Shown here piece after piece: positions 1 through 7,709 of a DNA stretch of 8,808 bases. Under the pieces are notes generated by a model. It did not search any database and was not told the DNA's origin. It saw only the letters and a program-made list of their open reading frames with translations. Where the stretch lies: assembly GCA_904501675.1 (NCBI GenBank), contig CAJGCL010000081.1, positions 1 through 8,808 of the forward strand, in the 5' to 3' direction. Made by a program: the position numbers and the translations under genes. Position 1 is the first letter of the stretch. Every line of letters starts with the position of its first letter. Source of the stretch: Clostridiaceae bacterium. GTDB taxonomy: Bacteria; Bacillota; Clostridia; Oscillospirales; Acutalibacteraceae.

Positions 1-1
1 C

Positions 2-1948
2 AAAACATATTTTTCAATATTCGATTTCCTTGCAAACCACCTTGCATACCTTGACCCGACAATAAGAAGCAGCGGAACTGATGTTTTACCTAACGTTTAC
101 TGCGGTATTATTACAGTTATGCTTGTTCCTCTTTACCTTTTTTCAACTAAGGTTTCATTTAGAGAAAAGATTATGAGCGTTGGTCTTTTAGGTGTAATGT
201 TTGCATCCTTCTACACAAACTACCTTAACTATATCTGGCATGGCTTCCATTTTCCTAACGATTTGCCCTACAGATTCTCATATATGTATTCCTTTATCCT
301 TCTTATACTTGCTTTCAGAGCAGTTACTCTTATAAAGGAATATACCAACCGTCAGATTATTGGCGTTGGTACTGCAACTGCATTCTTTGTTATTCTTGTT
401 CAGGAAATCGGTTCAAAGAATTTCTCAGAAACAGGCGTATGGATCTGTATTGCGTTCATAGGTATCTACTGCCTTGCTCTCGGAATTCTTAAAAATGATA
501 AATATCCATATATCGCCGCTGCCGCACTTGTTTTATGTTCATGTTGCGCAGAATATACTGTTGCAAACACTAACAACTACAGTATGGACCAGGCAAAAGT
601 AAACTTTGTTGGGGATTACGAAGATTTCGAAAAAATCAAAGCAGAAATTGATAAATACGAAGGCAACGAAAACTATCGTATGGAGCTTACAAGTTTGAGA
701 GCCAGAATGGACCCTTGCTGGTACAACTACAACGGAATGTCTACATTCAGCTCAATGGCATACGAAAAGGTTTCAAACATGCAGAGCCACCTTGGTATGT
801 TCAGTAACTATATCAACAGCTACACCTACAACCGTCAGACTCCTGTATACAACGCATTCTTTGCCCTCGACTATATTGTTGACAACACTACAAAAGAAAA
901 GCCTGAAATGAACCCTGAGCTCTACAAAGAAATCGGTTCGGTTTCTAAGTTTGCTGCTTACGAAAACCTTTACCAGTTACCAATAGCATTCAGAGTTAAC
1001 GACGAAATTACTGAGTGGTCGCACGATAATCCTAATCCATTTGAGGTTCAGAGTGGCCTCTTTGGCAACTCAACAGGCATACACACAGTATTTAGCGATA
1101 TGGAGCTTACTTCCACATCAGGAAACGGCGCTACCTTCAACGACCTTTCATTTGAGAATGAGGGTTACTATCCTTATACTGTTTCAGAACCTTCTGAGGC
1201 TTCACTTTCTTTTGAATACACAGTAAAAGTGCGTGGCAACGGCTATATTTATCTTAAATCAAGCGTTAATGATATTGATTCAATTACAGTAACGCTCCCC
1301 AATGGTACTACGATTACTGAGTCTGTTGATACAAAGCCTCATATCCTTGATTTAGGCAACCTTGAAGCTGGTGAAACAGTTAACATTTACGCTCCTCTTG
1401 ATGAAGGAAAAGAAGGTTTTTTATACCTTTACGGTGTTACTCTCAACGACGCAGATTTTAAGCGTGGTTATGAAATTCTCAAAAAAGATTCACTTAATGT
1501 TTCAAAGTTTGACGATACAGAAATTGAAGGTACTATAAACGCGTCCAAAGACGGTGTGCTTTATACATCAATAAACTATGACACAGGCTGGCAGATTTAT
1601 ATTGATGACGAAAAGGTTTCAAAGGCCGACATTATTCCAATAGGCAACGATGCTTTGCTTGGCGTCAATATTACTGCAGGTGAGCATACTGTACGCTTTA
1701 AATATGTACCTGAGGGTCTCTTATTAGGCATACTCATTTCAATCACTTCACTTATCCTTATGATTTTGCTTTGTGTAATGTTCAAAACAGGTATATTTGA
1801 TTTCAATCCACCTCTTTACGTTGAGGAATTTGAAGAAGAGGAATCTGTTTTCAGCGACGTTGATTCAGGCGAAGCAGATATTGACAATTTTACTGAAGAC
1901 ACAGAGGAAGAAAACCCATCTATCCATTTAACTGAAAACGAGGAATAA
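2..1948 (+). CDS. YfhO family membrane protein (3' part, 5' end outside the window)
   Basis: The reading frame is open from base 2, so the gene starts upstream; the first in-frame ATG (119) lies inside the membrane domain and is not the start. The visible part is 648 residues; whole family members are usually about 850-900. In order, counted from the ATG at 119, it shows several hydrophobic helices in the first ~155 residues, including the family-typical stretch around YRFSYMYSFILL (51-62). A large, mostly hydrophilic extracytoplasmic region follows, with the typical NYNGMSTFSS segment and a late beta-rich part with INYDTGWQIYIDD. A last helix lies near 534-556, then an acidic tail (562-609). 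In B. subtilis YfhO is linked to glycosylation of lipoteichoic acid as a GT-C-like protein; a similar envelope-sugar role here is inference, as paralogues are common. It sits 2 bases upstream of the yifB-like gene. Family assignment is fairly sure, substrate unknown. Confidence 0.88.
   Translation, partial: KTYFSIFDFLANHLAYLDPTIRSSGTDVLPNVYCGIITVMLVPLYLFSTKVSFREKIMSVGLLGVMFASFYTNYLNYIWHGFHFPNDLPYRFSYMYSFILLILAFRAVTLIKEYTNRQIIGVGTATAFFVILVQEIGSKNFSETGVWICIAFIGIYCLALGILKNDKYPYIAAAALVLCSCCAEYTVANTNNYSMDQAKVNFVGDYEDFEKIKAEIDKYEGNENYRMELTSLRARMDPCWYNYNGMSTFSSMAYEKVSNMQSHLGMFSNYINSYTYNRQTPVYNAFFALDYIVDNTTKEKPEMNPELYKEIGSVSKFAAYENLYQLPIAFRVNDEITEWSHDNPNPFEVQSGLFGNSTGIHTVFSDMELTSTSGNGATFNDLSFENEGYYPYTVSEPSEASLSFEYTVKVRGNGYIYLKSSVNDIDSITVTLPNGTTITESVDTKPHILDLGNLEAGETVNIYAPLDEGKEGFLYLYGVTLNDADFKRGYEILKKDSLNVSKFDDTEIEGTINASKDGVLYTSINYDTGWQIYIDDEKVSKADIIPIGNDALLGVNITAGEHTVRFKYVPEGLLLGILISITSLILMILLCVMFKTGIFDFNPPLYVEEFEEEESVFSDVDSGEADIDNFTEDTEEENPSIHLTENEE
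1940..1945 (+). promoter_or_regulatory. Ribosome binding site of the yifB-like gene
   Basis: GAGGAA lies 5 bases before the ATG at 1951 and inside the last codons of the preceding gene. It supports that ATG as the start and suggests the two genes are translated from one message, possibly coupled. Confidence 0.6.
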
Positions 1949-1950
1949 TT

Positions 1951-3483
1951 ATGTTTTCTAAAATCAAGAGTATAGGTCTTTTAGGCTTAGAATCATATAT
2001 GATAGATGTTGAGCTTAACATTTCAAGCGGTAAGCACGCAGTTGAAATAGTTGGGCTTCCTGATACTGCTGTAAGCGAAGCAAGAGACAGAATTATTGCA
2101 GCAATCAACAATTCAGGCTACGAAATGCATTTAAGCTCACGCTACACATTCAACCTTGCCCCTGCGGATATAAAAAAGGAAGGTTCGCTTTATGATTTAC
2201 CTATGGCGGTGGCTGTTCTTTCCGCTACAAAGCAGATTATAGGTGATTACCGGAACTCTGCGTTTATAGGCGAGCTTTCCCTCTCAGGTGAAATTAAATC
2301 CGTCAAAGGCGTGCTGCCAATGGTTATGGCGGCAAAGGCAAACGGGCTAAGAGATATTTTTATACCTGCCGACAACGCTTCAGAAGCGGCGGTTATTGAC
2401 GGAATAAACATCTATCCTGTTAACACATTAAAGGAATTGGGCGAGCATATAAGCGATTTCAAAAAAATCAAACCTCTTGAGATTGTTCCTTTCAAGCAGT
2501 ATGAGCTCCCCGATTTTTTGCCTGATTTTTCAGATGTTAAAGGTCAGTTTGAGGTCAAAAGAGCTTTAGAGGTTGCGGCTGCCGGCGGCCATAACGTTAT
2601 GATGATTGGTCCTCCGGGCTCAGGTAAAAGTATGCTTGCAAAGCGTATTCCTACAATTCTTCCTGATATTACTGTTGACGAGGCGTTGGAAACAACGAAA
2701 ATTTATTCGCTTTCAGGAAATCTTTCAAAAGAAAAGCCTATTATTAACTACAGACCTTTCAGAGCACCGCACCACTCTGTCTCCCCTGCAGGTCTTTCAG
2801 GTGGTGGTACAATTCCCAAACCGGGTGAATTATCACTTTCTCACAATGGTGTTTTATTCCTTGATGAATTACCTGAATTCACAAGAAGCACAATGGAGGT
2901 TCTTCGTCAACCCATTGAAAACGGCACAATTACAATTTCACGTGCCGCCTGTGCTCTTACATATCCGTGCTCAGTAATGCTTATTTGCGCTATGAACCCT
3001 TGCCCTTGCGGATATTATGGCCATCCTACACGTAAATGCTCTTGTCCTAACGGTGCACCTGCAAGATATCTCTCAAAGGTGTCGGGTCCCCTGCTTGACA
3101 GACTTGATATTCATATTGAGGTACCGCCCGTTGACTATAACCAACTTTCTGACAGTGAATGCGGAGAAAGTTCTGCAGAAATACGCGCAAGAGTAAACAA
3201 AGCACGCAAGCTTCAGCAAAAGCGTTTTGCAGGCACAGACGTAACATGTAACGCTAAAATGACACCTGCACTTACAAGAAAATTTTGTATACTTTCGGAA
3301 AGCGCGGCCAAAACACTTGAAATTTCATTTGAAAGGCTCGGTCTTTCAGCAAGAGCATATGATAAAATTTTAAAGGTTGCCCGTACAATTGCAGACCTTG
3401 ATAACAGCGAAAGCATTGAAAACACACATATTCTTGAAGCAATACAATACAGAAGCCTTGATAGAAAGTTCTGGAAGGCATAA
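1951..3483 (+). CDS. yifB: YifB family Mg chelatase-like AAA+ ATPase (ComM-like)
   Basis: 510 residues, the normal full length for YifB/ComM proteins. An N-terminal ChlI/Lon-protease-like fold domain (about 1-170, with GELSLSGEIKSVKGVLPM) precedes the magnesium-chelatase-type AAA+ core. The core shows Walker A GPPGSGKS (220-227), the RAPHHSVSPAGLSGGG loop (about 270-285), Walker B VLFLDE (301-306) and SGPLLDRLDIHIEVP near 376-390. A family-typical cysteine cluster (C351, C353, C363, C365) probably binds zinc. A C-terminal Mg_chelatase_C helical domain ends the protein. In Gram-negative bacteria ComM is a hexameric helicase that promotes branch migration during natural transformation; in Firmicutes the role is not established, so DNA handling is inference from family. 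It is cytoplasmic. The start at 1951 has a good ribosome binding site 2 bases after the previous stop, and a terminator follows directly after the stop codon. Confidence 0.95.
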   Translation: MFSKIKSIGLLGLESYMIDVELNISSGKHAVEIVGLPDTAVSEARDRIIAAINNSGYEMHLSSRYTFNLAPADIKKEGSLYDLPMAVAVLSATKQIIGDYRNSAFIGELSLSGEIKSVKGVLPMVMAAKANGLRDIFIPADNASEAAVIDGINIYPVNTLKELGEHISDFKKIKPLEIVPFKQYELPDFLPDFSDVKGQFEVKRALEVAAAGGHNVMMIGPPGSGKSMLAKRIPTILPDITVDEALETTKIYSLSGNLSKEKPIINYRPFRAPHHSVSPAGLSGGGTIPKPGELSLSHNGVLFLDELPEFTRSTMEVLRQPIENGTITISRAACALTYPCSVMLICAMNPCPCGYYGHPTRKCSCPNGAPARYLSKVSGPLLDRLDIHIEVPPVDYNQLSDSECGESSAEIRARVNKARKLQQKRFAGTDVTCNAKMTPALTRKFCILSESAAKTLEISFERLGLSARAYDKILKVARTIADLDNSESIENTHILEAIQYRSLDRKFWKA

Positions 3484-3520
3484 AACAAGATGAGTATCAT
3501 TGATACTCATCTTGTTTTTT
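3482..3520 (+). terminator. Rho-independent terminator after the yifB-like gene
   Basis: An 18-base inverted repeat (3482-3499 and 3501-3518) is perfect around a single central T, so in RNA the loop will be about 5 bases. It ends in six T residues (3515-3520). The stem is AT-rich (5 G/C pairs of 18) but very long. The left arm overlaps the yifB stop codon, so transcription ends immediately after that gene. Confidence 0.85.
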
Positions 3521-3543
3521 CAATAAAATATCTTTAATTATAA

Positions 3544-3572
3544 TTGTATTTTTTATGCAACTATGATAAAAT
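3544..3572 (+). promoter_or_regulatory. Probable sigma-A-type promoter of the transporter-LRR operon
   Basis: TTGTAT (3544-3549) and TAAAAT (3567-3572) are separated by 17 bases, in the AT-rich gap between the upstream terminator and the transporter gene. A perfect TATAAT also occurs at 3572-3577 but lacks a good -35 at normal spacing. The whole gap is AT-rich, so chance matches are likely; the position after a terminator makes some promoter here necessary. Confidence 0.45.
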
Positions 3573-3589
3573 ATAATAAATACACGTTT

Positions 3590-3597
3590 GAAAGGGG
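3590..3597 (+). promoter_or_regulatory. Ribosome binding site of the MFS transporter gene
   Basis: GAAAGGGG ends 6 bases before the ATG at 3604 and fixes that start. Confidence 0.65.
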
Positions 3598-3603
3598 TTT
3601 ACT

Positions 3604-5373
3604 ATGGCAAACGGTGAAAAACAATCACTTGTTGACAAAGGTAAATGGTTTTTTAACGAAATAAAAGACCATTGGAGTACTCCGGCAGAGGGCAAATACG
3701 TGCCCTACAAGGAGTACAAGGATGTAATTATCGGTGTTGGCGCAAACTACACAGGCTCCAAAACGCTTGAGTATATCGGCTTCTGGTCAAGCTGCTTCCT
3801 TATTATGCACCACTACAAGCTTCCGTACCTTACATTCTCGGTTATAGGGCTTTTAAATATGCCTTTGGGTTACATTACCGCTCTTATCTGGTGGTATGTG
3901 TGCGATAACTTAGGCTTTTTACCTAAAAAGACAGAGAAAAAGGTTTACCTTGTTTATGGTCTTATGATGGCATTTGGCATATCGTCGCTGTTATTCGATT
4001 ATTCAATGCTATTTGACCAATCAGGCGCATTTATAACTATGCTTAACAGCTTTGAGGGTATGAATGCTACCGCCTGCTTTAAGACCTTTGGTACGCATTT
4101 CCTGTATTCAGGCTGGGTAGGTGCCCGAAATATTTTCTGGCGCAAAAAGCTTATACCAAAATACGGCAGATACAAATACAGCCTTTACTGCGATGTTATT
4201 CCGAAGTGTATAATGGTTATACTTATCGGTTGGCTCCCTGTTTATAATATTGCTGACGTTGCTACACGTGTCTGGGTTGCGAACCTTTTATTTGCTACAT
4301 ATAATGTATTCGGCTTTGGTAACGTTCTTGAAGAATGCTCAAAGAGAATAAGCCCTAACCTTCAGGAAAGAATTCTTGTAAGAAGCTACCCTGTTAAGCT
4401 TTCACACATTTTCAACTCAATTCTTGCAATTATTCTCCCTGCAATTGTTGGCTCCCTGCGTTATGAGTGGGCAGATATTAATTTCTACAGATGGGTTATT
4501 CCTGTAACATTCTGCGTTTCTGCAGGCTTTACAATGTTCCTTGCAGGCAGAATCAAAGAGAGAATTCCTCAGCCACCTATCGAGAAAAAGGTGCAGATTA
4601 AATTCTGGGATGGTATGCTTGGTGTTCTTAAAAACAAGTATTTACTTATTAACACAGTTGTAGGACTTATTGACTCCTTGGGTAACGGTATGCTTCCGTT
4701 TGCTACCATTCTTTATTTCTACACGTTCCGCCTGAGCGGTCTTCCCTATTCCCTTCTTGTTGCGCTTATTTCCTTTGCAGGAACACCACCTGATTTGCTT
4801 TCACCATATTTCCTTAAGAGGTTCTCATATAAGCAAATTATGATTTTCTACCAGATGAGCCGTGCACTCGGTAACGTTATTATTGCCGTTGCAATGTGGA
4901 CTCTTGGCGATAATCTTGCTCTTTGCGGTACAATCTGCGTTGTTGTTCTCTTCTTTATGGAAATGACAAAGACTGTTCCTACAACCGCAGGCCACGATAT
5001 GGGCGTACGTATCAACGACTATCAGATGTACCTTTCAGGTGAACGCCTTGAAAGCTTTGCAGGTATATTCGGTTGGTTTACAGGCCCAATAACAAGCTTT
5101 GTAGGTCTTATTATTCCAATATTCCTTTTAAAATACGGCTTTAACAGTAACTGGGAAATCCTCTTCTTTGACGGTTCAAGAAGAAATATAGTTGTTGTAC
5201 CAATCATTGTTGACGCAATAGGCTTCTTCCTTATGACAATCCCTTACTTATTCTGGGATTACGATAACAAAAAGCAGAATATGGTTATGGAAGTGCTTAA
5301 ACGACGCGCTGAGGTTACTGAAAAGAAAGCACAAGAAGAAGGTATTTCCGTTTCCGGCGGATACAAGGGTTAA
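3604..5373 (+). CDS. GPH/MelB-like MFS transporter
   Basis: 589 residues with about 11-12 hydrophobic helices, so an integral membrane transporter of the major facilitator superfamily. Placement in the glycoside-pentoside-hexuronide (GPH, MFS_2) branch rests on the late motif DYQMYLSGERLES (472-484), which fits the family pattern D-Y-x4-[ST]-G-x-R-x-E. It is also supported by the central loop RIKERIPQPP followed by KFWDGMLGVLKNKYLL (316-348), the usual start of the C-terminal half. The protein is about 100 residues longer than MelB (about 470), with a ~40-residue soluble N-terminus and a charged ~35-residue C-terminal tail. Near residues 82-103 the helix-II DP-type acidic motif of MelB reads NMPLGY, so classical Na+/melibiose coupling residues appear missing. 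Substrate unknown; a sugar or glycoside is inference. First gene of a two-gene operon with the LRR protein, 13 bases upstream of its ATG. Confidence 0.8.
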   Translation: MANGEKQSLVDKGKWFFNEIKDHWSTPAEGKYVPYKEYKDVIIGVGANYTGSKTLEYIGFWSSCFLIMHHYKLPYLTFSVIGLLNMPLGYITALIWWYVCDNLGFLPKKTEKKVYLVYGLMMAFGISSLLFDYSMLFDQSGAFITMLNSFEGMNATACFKTFGTHFLYSGWVGARNIFWRKKLIPKYGRYKYSLYCDVIPKCIMVILIGWLPVYNIADVATRVWVANLLFATYNVFGFGNVLEECSKRISPNLQERILVRSYPVKLSHIFNSILAIILPAIVGSLRYEWADINFYRWVIPVTFCVSAGFTMFLAGRIKERIPQPPIEKKVQIKFWDGMLGVLKNKYLLINTVVGLIDSLGNGMLPFATILYFYTFRLSGLPYSLLVALISFAGTPPDLLSPYFLKRFSYKQIMIFYQMSRALGNVIIAVAMWTLGDNLALCGTICVVVLFFMEMTKTVPTTAGHDMGVRINDYQMYLSGERLESFAGIFGWFTGPITSFVGLIIPIFLLKYGFNSNWEILFFDGSRRNIVVVPIIVDAIGFFLMTIPYLFWDYDNKKQNMVMEVLKRRAEVTEKKAQEEGISVSGGYKG

Positions 5374-5378
5374 GGAGG
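5372..5378 (+). promoter_or_regulatory. Ribosome binding site that decides the LRR protein start
   Basis: A perfect AAGGAGG overlaps the stop codon of the transporter gene and lies 8 bases before the ATG at 5387. An in-frame GTG at 5378 is part of this site itself and so cannot be the start. Confidence 0.85.
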
Positions 5379-5386
5379 TGGAAAGT

Positions 5387-6610
5387 ATGAGCAAAAAAGA
5401 AAAAAAGCAGAATAAAGCTAATGACTGGGGCGCAGACGTTGAGCTTAATATACCTGAAGACGAAATATGGACTTTTCAGGTACCGGGCCTTGCAGCGCCA
5501 CACATTAACAAGCCTTATAAATACTATAATTTAAAGAAGGCGTTATTCGTTATAGTAATTATCGTTGCCGTTTCACTTTCCATCTATTTCAGTGTGCTTG
5601 CTTTGCAGAACGATACATTCGACTACACCGAAACTGCAAACGGTATTGAGTTCTCAAAATTCAGCAACACAGGTTACCTTACAGAGCTTGAAATAGACTA
5701 CGTTTCGGATATTGAATATATACCCGGCAACAATGACCCTGCAACAAACTTCAAGGTAGTTAAGGACACTACAAAGCCTATTAAATCTGTAAGGCAGTTC
5801 ACTCTTAACTGCGATGATAAGATTAAAACGATTACTATAGGCGCAAATGTTGAGTTTGTAGACCCTAAGGCATTCTATTCCTGCTGGGCATTGCAAAACA
5901 TTGAGGTTGACGAAAACAATCCTAATTACTGCGATGTTGACGGTGTGCTTTACAACAAGGATAAAACAGAAATTCTTTGCTACCCTTGCGACCACGACGA
6001 ATACCTCAGGCAGAAATACGGCTACGAAAAAGAGCTTTACAGAGACGAGGTTACACCTGAATACGAAAGAGACATTCAGATTTACATTGTACCGTCTACT
6101 GTTACAAAAATCGGCGAAATGTGCTTCAACTACGCTAACCTTAGAAAGATTTATCTCCCTGAAGGCTTGAAGACAATTGAAACACTTGCTATATTCAAGC
6201 TCCACGAACGAGTTGACCAATGGAGCACTCACCCATCCCTTGAAAATGTTTATACATACACAGCTGAAAATGTGAGCGACCCGCATTTTGCGGACGAAGC
6301 CACACTGGGTGATGTTTATATTTCACTCCCCGAAGGACTTGAATATATCGGCTCAGACGCATTCAGCTACAACCAGAATTTAAGCTGCGTTTATATACCT
6401 GAAAGCGTTATATACGTAGGACACCACGCTTTTTGGGACACCTGCTACAAGGAAGACGGTGAGCTTAAGGGCGTAAGCGTTATGAATGTTGCAAAATCAG
6501 AAAGTGAATTTACAAACAAAACTGAAATTGGCGACAACTGGATTCCCCAATATGACTACCTGCTTTTCAAAAAAGATATTGATATTAAATATGAAACTGC
6601 CCGTCAATAA
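5387..6610 (+). CDS. Membrane-anchored leucine-rich-repeat (LRR_5/BspA-like) protein
   Basis: 407 residues from the ATG at 5387, chosen because of its perfect ribosome binding site. A lysine-rich hydrophilic N-terminus (1-51) precedes one strong hydrophobic segment (about 52-74) with KK on its inner side. This predicts a cytoplasmic N-terminus and an extracellular C-terminal domain rather than a cleaved signal peptide. The outer domain has BspA/LRR_5-type repeats: IKTITIGANVEFVDPKAFYSC near 146-166, a DGVLYNKDKTEILCYP block (185-200), VPSTVTKIGEMCF (235-247), LPEGLKTIETL and LPEGLEYIGSDAFSY (about 256-328), and IPESVIYVGHHAF (337-349). A charged insertion (about 202-228) breaks the array. Eight cysteines lie outside the membrane. 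LRR_5 domains usually bind proteins or glycans. The operon with a transporter suggests a ligand-capturing or regulatory partner, which is inference. A terminator follows. Confidence 0.8.
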   Translation: MSKKEKKQNKANDWGADVELNIPEDEIWTFQVPGLAAPHINKPYKYYNLKKALFVIVIIVAVSLSIYFSVLALQNDTFDYTETANGIEFSKFSNTGYLTELEIDYVSDIEYIPGNNDPATNFKVVKDTTKPIKSVRQFTLNCDDKIKTITIGANVEFVDPKAFYSCWALQNIEVDENNPNYCDVDGVLYNKDKTEILCYPCDHDEYLRQKYGYEKELYRDEVTPEYERDIQIYIVPSTVTKIGEMCFNYANLRKIYLPEGLKTIETLAIFKLHERVDQWSTHPSLENVYTYTAENVSDPHFADEATLGDVYISLPEGLEYIGSDAFSYNQNLSCVYIPESVIYVGHHAFWDTCYKEDGELKGVSVMNVAKSESEFTNKTEIGDNWIPQYDYLLFKKDIDIKYETARQ

Positions 6611-6620
6611 TTAACAACAA

Positions 6621-6657
6621 AAAACCTCTTGATTACGAGAATCAAGAGGTTTTATTT
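6621..6657. terminator. Bidirectional terminator between converging genes
   Basis: A perfect 14-base stem (6621-6634 and 6640-6653) encloses a 5-base loop. On the plus strand it runs into a T-rich tract; on the minus strand the A run at 6619-6624 becomes a U tract. It lies between the ends of the LRR gene and the DMT permease gene and can serve both. Confidence 0.85.
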
Positions 6658-7599
6658 TTATTTGCTTTTCTTTTTCACTAATTTTTCAAACGGCAACTGT
6701 GCAATTATTATTGCAAGGAATACAAGGGCGCAACCGAAGATTTCTCTGCCCGTAAGCCTTTCACCGAAGAAGGCGCCTGCCAAGGCGGCAAAAACGGATT
6801 CGAGGCTCATTATAAGGCTTGCAACTGTTGGATTGAGGTTTTTCTGCGCTACAATCTGCAGAGTGAACGCAATACCCGAAGAAAGTACACCTGCGTAGAA
6901 AATTGAGAACCAGGCTTGTCCTATGGCTACCGGATCAGGATTTTCAAAGGCAAACATACCGATAGCGGAAATTACAGCGGTAACAGCAAACTGGATAAGA
7001 GAAAGCCTTACACCGTCTACTGTTTGTATGAAATGGTCAACTATCATTATCTGCACGGCAAAAAGAAAAGCGCACATAATAAGAAGCACATCGCCAATGC
7101 CTACACCGCCCGATGCAGTAACACACAGAAAATACATTCCACATGTTGCAATTGCTATGCAAAGCCACAAAACAGGCTTTACCTTGCGTTTTAAAAAGAT
7201 ACCTAATATCGGCACTATAAGTATATATAAGGTTGTAAGAAAGCCTGATTTACCAACGCTTGAAAGCATTATGCCGTATTGCTGCACTAATGAAGCAAGG
7301 CAAACAGAGCCACCGCAAAGCAGACCGCCTAACAAAAGACGTTTGGATATAAAACTTTTATTTTCTCCGTGCTCCCCTTCACCCACTTTTCTCCTGTTAT
7401 TTCTGAATATAAACCATGAAACAGGTGTGAGCACAACTACTGCAAGGCAAGACCTAAGGCAAAGGAACGTGAAATTCCCTATAAACTCCAAACCCGTGCT
7501 CTGAGCAACAAAGGCAGTACCCCATATAAAGGCTGCAAGAGTTAAAAGCAAGGATGAAGCAAAAGCTTTTCTTCTTCTGATTTTCTCTTCCATACACAT
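6658..7599 (-). CDS. DMT family permease with two EamA domains
   Basis: 313 residues with ten predicted membrane helices arranged as two EamA repeats, the normal size for the drug/metabolite transporter superfamily. Repeat one carries FIWGTAFVAQ (24-33) near its start and LTTLYILIVPILGIFLKRK (121-139) at its end. Repeat two begins about 168 and ends with SLIMSLESVFAALAGAFFGE (261-280), the family-typical helix-9 region. A lysine cluster closes the C-terminus. The family exports or imports metabolites such as amino acids or nucleotide precursors; the substrate cannot be told from sequence. Two starts are possible: ATG at 7599 and ATG at 7593 (311 residues). The second has GAGAGA at a better distance, but both sites are weak. 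It has its own probable promoter and is separated from mcsB by a terminator, so it is probably an independent gene. Confidence 0.88.
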   Translation of the reverse strand: MCMEEKIRRRKAFASSLLLTLAAFIWGTAFVAQSTGLEFIGNFTFLCLRSCLAVVVLTPVSWFIFRNNRRKVGEGEHGENKSFISKRLLLGGLLCGGSVCLASLVQQYGIMLSSVGKSGFLTTLYILIVPILGIFLKRKVKPVLWLCIAIATCGMYFLCVTASGGVGIGDVLLIMCAFLFAVQIMIVDHFIQTVDGVRLSLIQFAVTAVISAIGMFAFENPDPVAIGQAWFSIFYAGVLSSGIAFTLQIVAQKNLNPTVASLIMSLESVFAALAGAFFGERLTGREIFGCALVFLAIIIAQLPFEKLVKKKSK

Positions 7600-7627
7600 C
7601 TCTCTAATCTAAATTTGAACATTGATT

Positions 7628-7656
7628 ATATTACCATATTATTATATTTTAAGCAA
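7628..7656 (-). promoter_or_regulatory. Possible promoter of the DMT permease gene
   Basis: On the minus strand TTGCTT (7656-7651) and TAATAT (7633-7628) are 17 bases apart; an overlapping TATAAT (7630-7625) has a 20-base spacing. The region is AT-rich, so the call is weak, but it lies between the mcsB terminator and the permease start, where a promoter is expected. Confidence 0.35.
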
Positions 7657-7657
7657 C

Positions 7658-7696
7658 AAAAAACCGAAAACAGTATTACTACTATTTTCGGTTTTT
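7658..7696 (-). terminator. Rho-independent terminator of the mcsAB operon
   Basis: The outer stem pairs 7659-7670 with 7685-7696 (ACCGAAAA against TTTTCGGT plus A/T pairs). After one C-A mismatch an inner AGTA/TACT stem closes a TTAC loop. Read on the minus strand it ends in a run of six U, 14 bases after the mcsB stop codon, so transcription of mcsB probably ends before the permease gene. Confidence 0.85.
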
Positions 7697-7709
7697 AATT
7701 TTGTTTTAT

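Noticed and set aside
119..121. ATG as the start of the YfhO-family gene
   Set aside because: The frame is open back to base 2 and the upstream residues fit the family, so the gene begins outside the window.
3521..3603. A small RNA or riboswitch upstream of the transporter
   Set aside because: The gap is short and AT-rich. Beyond a promoter and ribosome binding site I see no structured element.
5378..5380. In-frame GTG as the start of the LRR protein
   Set aside because: It overlaps the AAGGAGG ribosome binding site, which is ideally placed for the ATG at 5387.
5654..6286. Long open frame (210 codons) on the minus strand inside the LRR gene
   Set aside because: It lies wholly antisense to a clear coding gene and its translation shows no recognisable domain; it looks like a by-product of codon bias.
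6923..7504. Open frame of 193 codons on the plus strand inside the DMT permease gene
   Set aside because: It is antisense to a well-recognised EamA protein and its translation is low in hydrophobic order and resembles no family.
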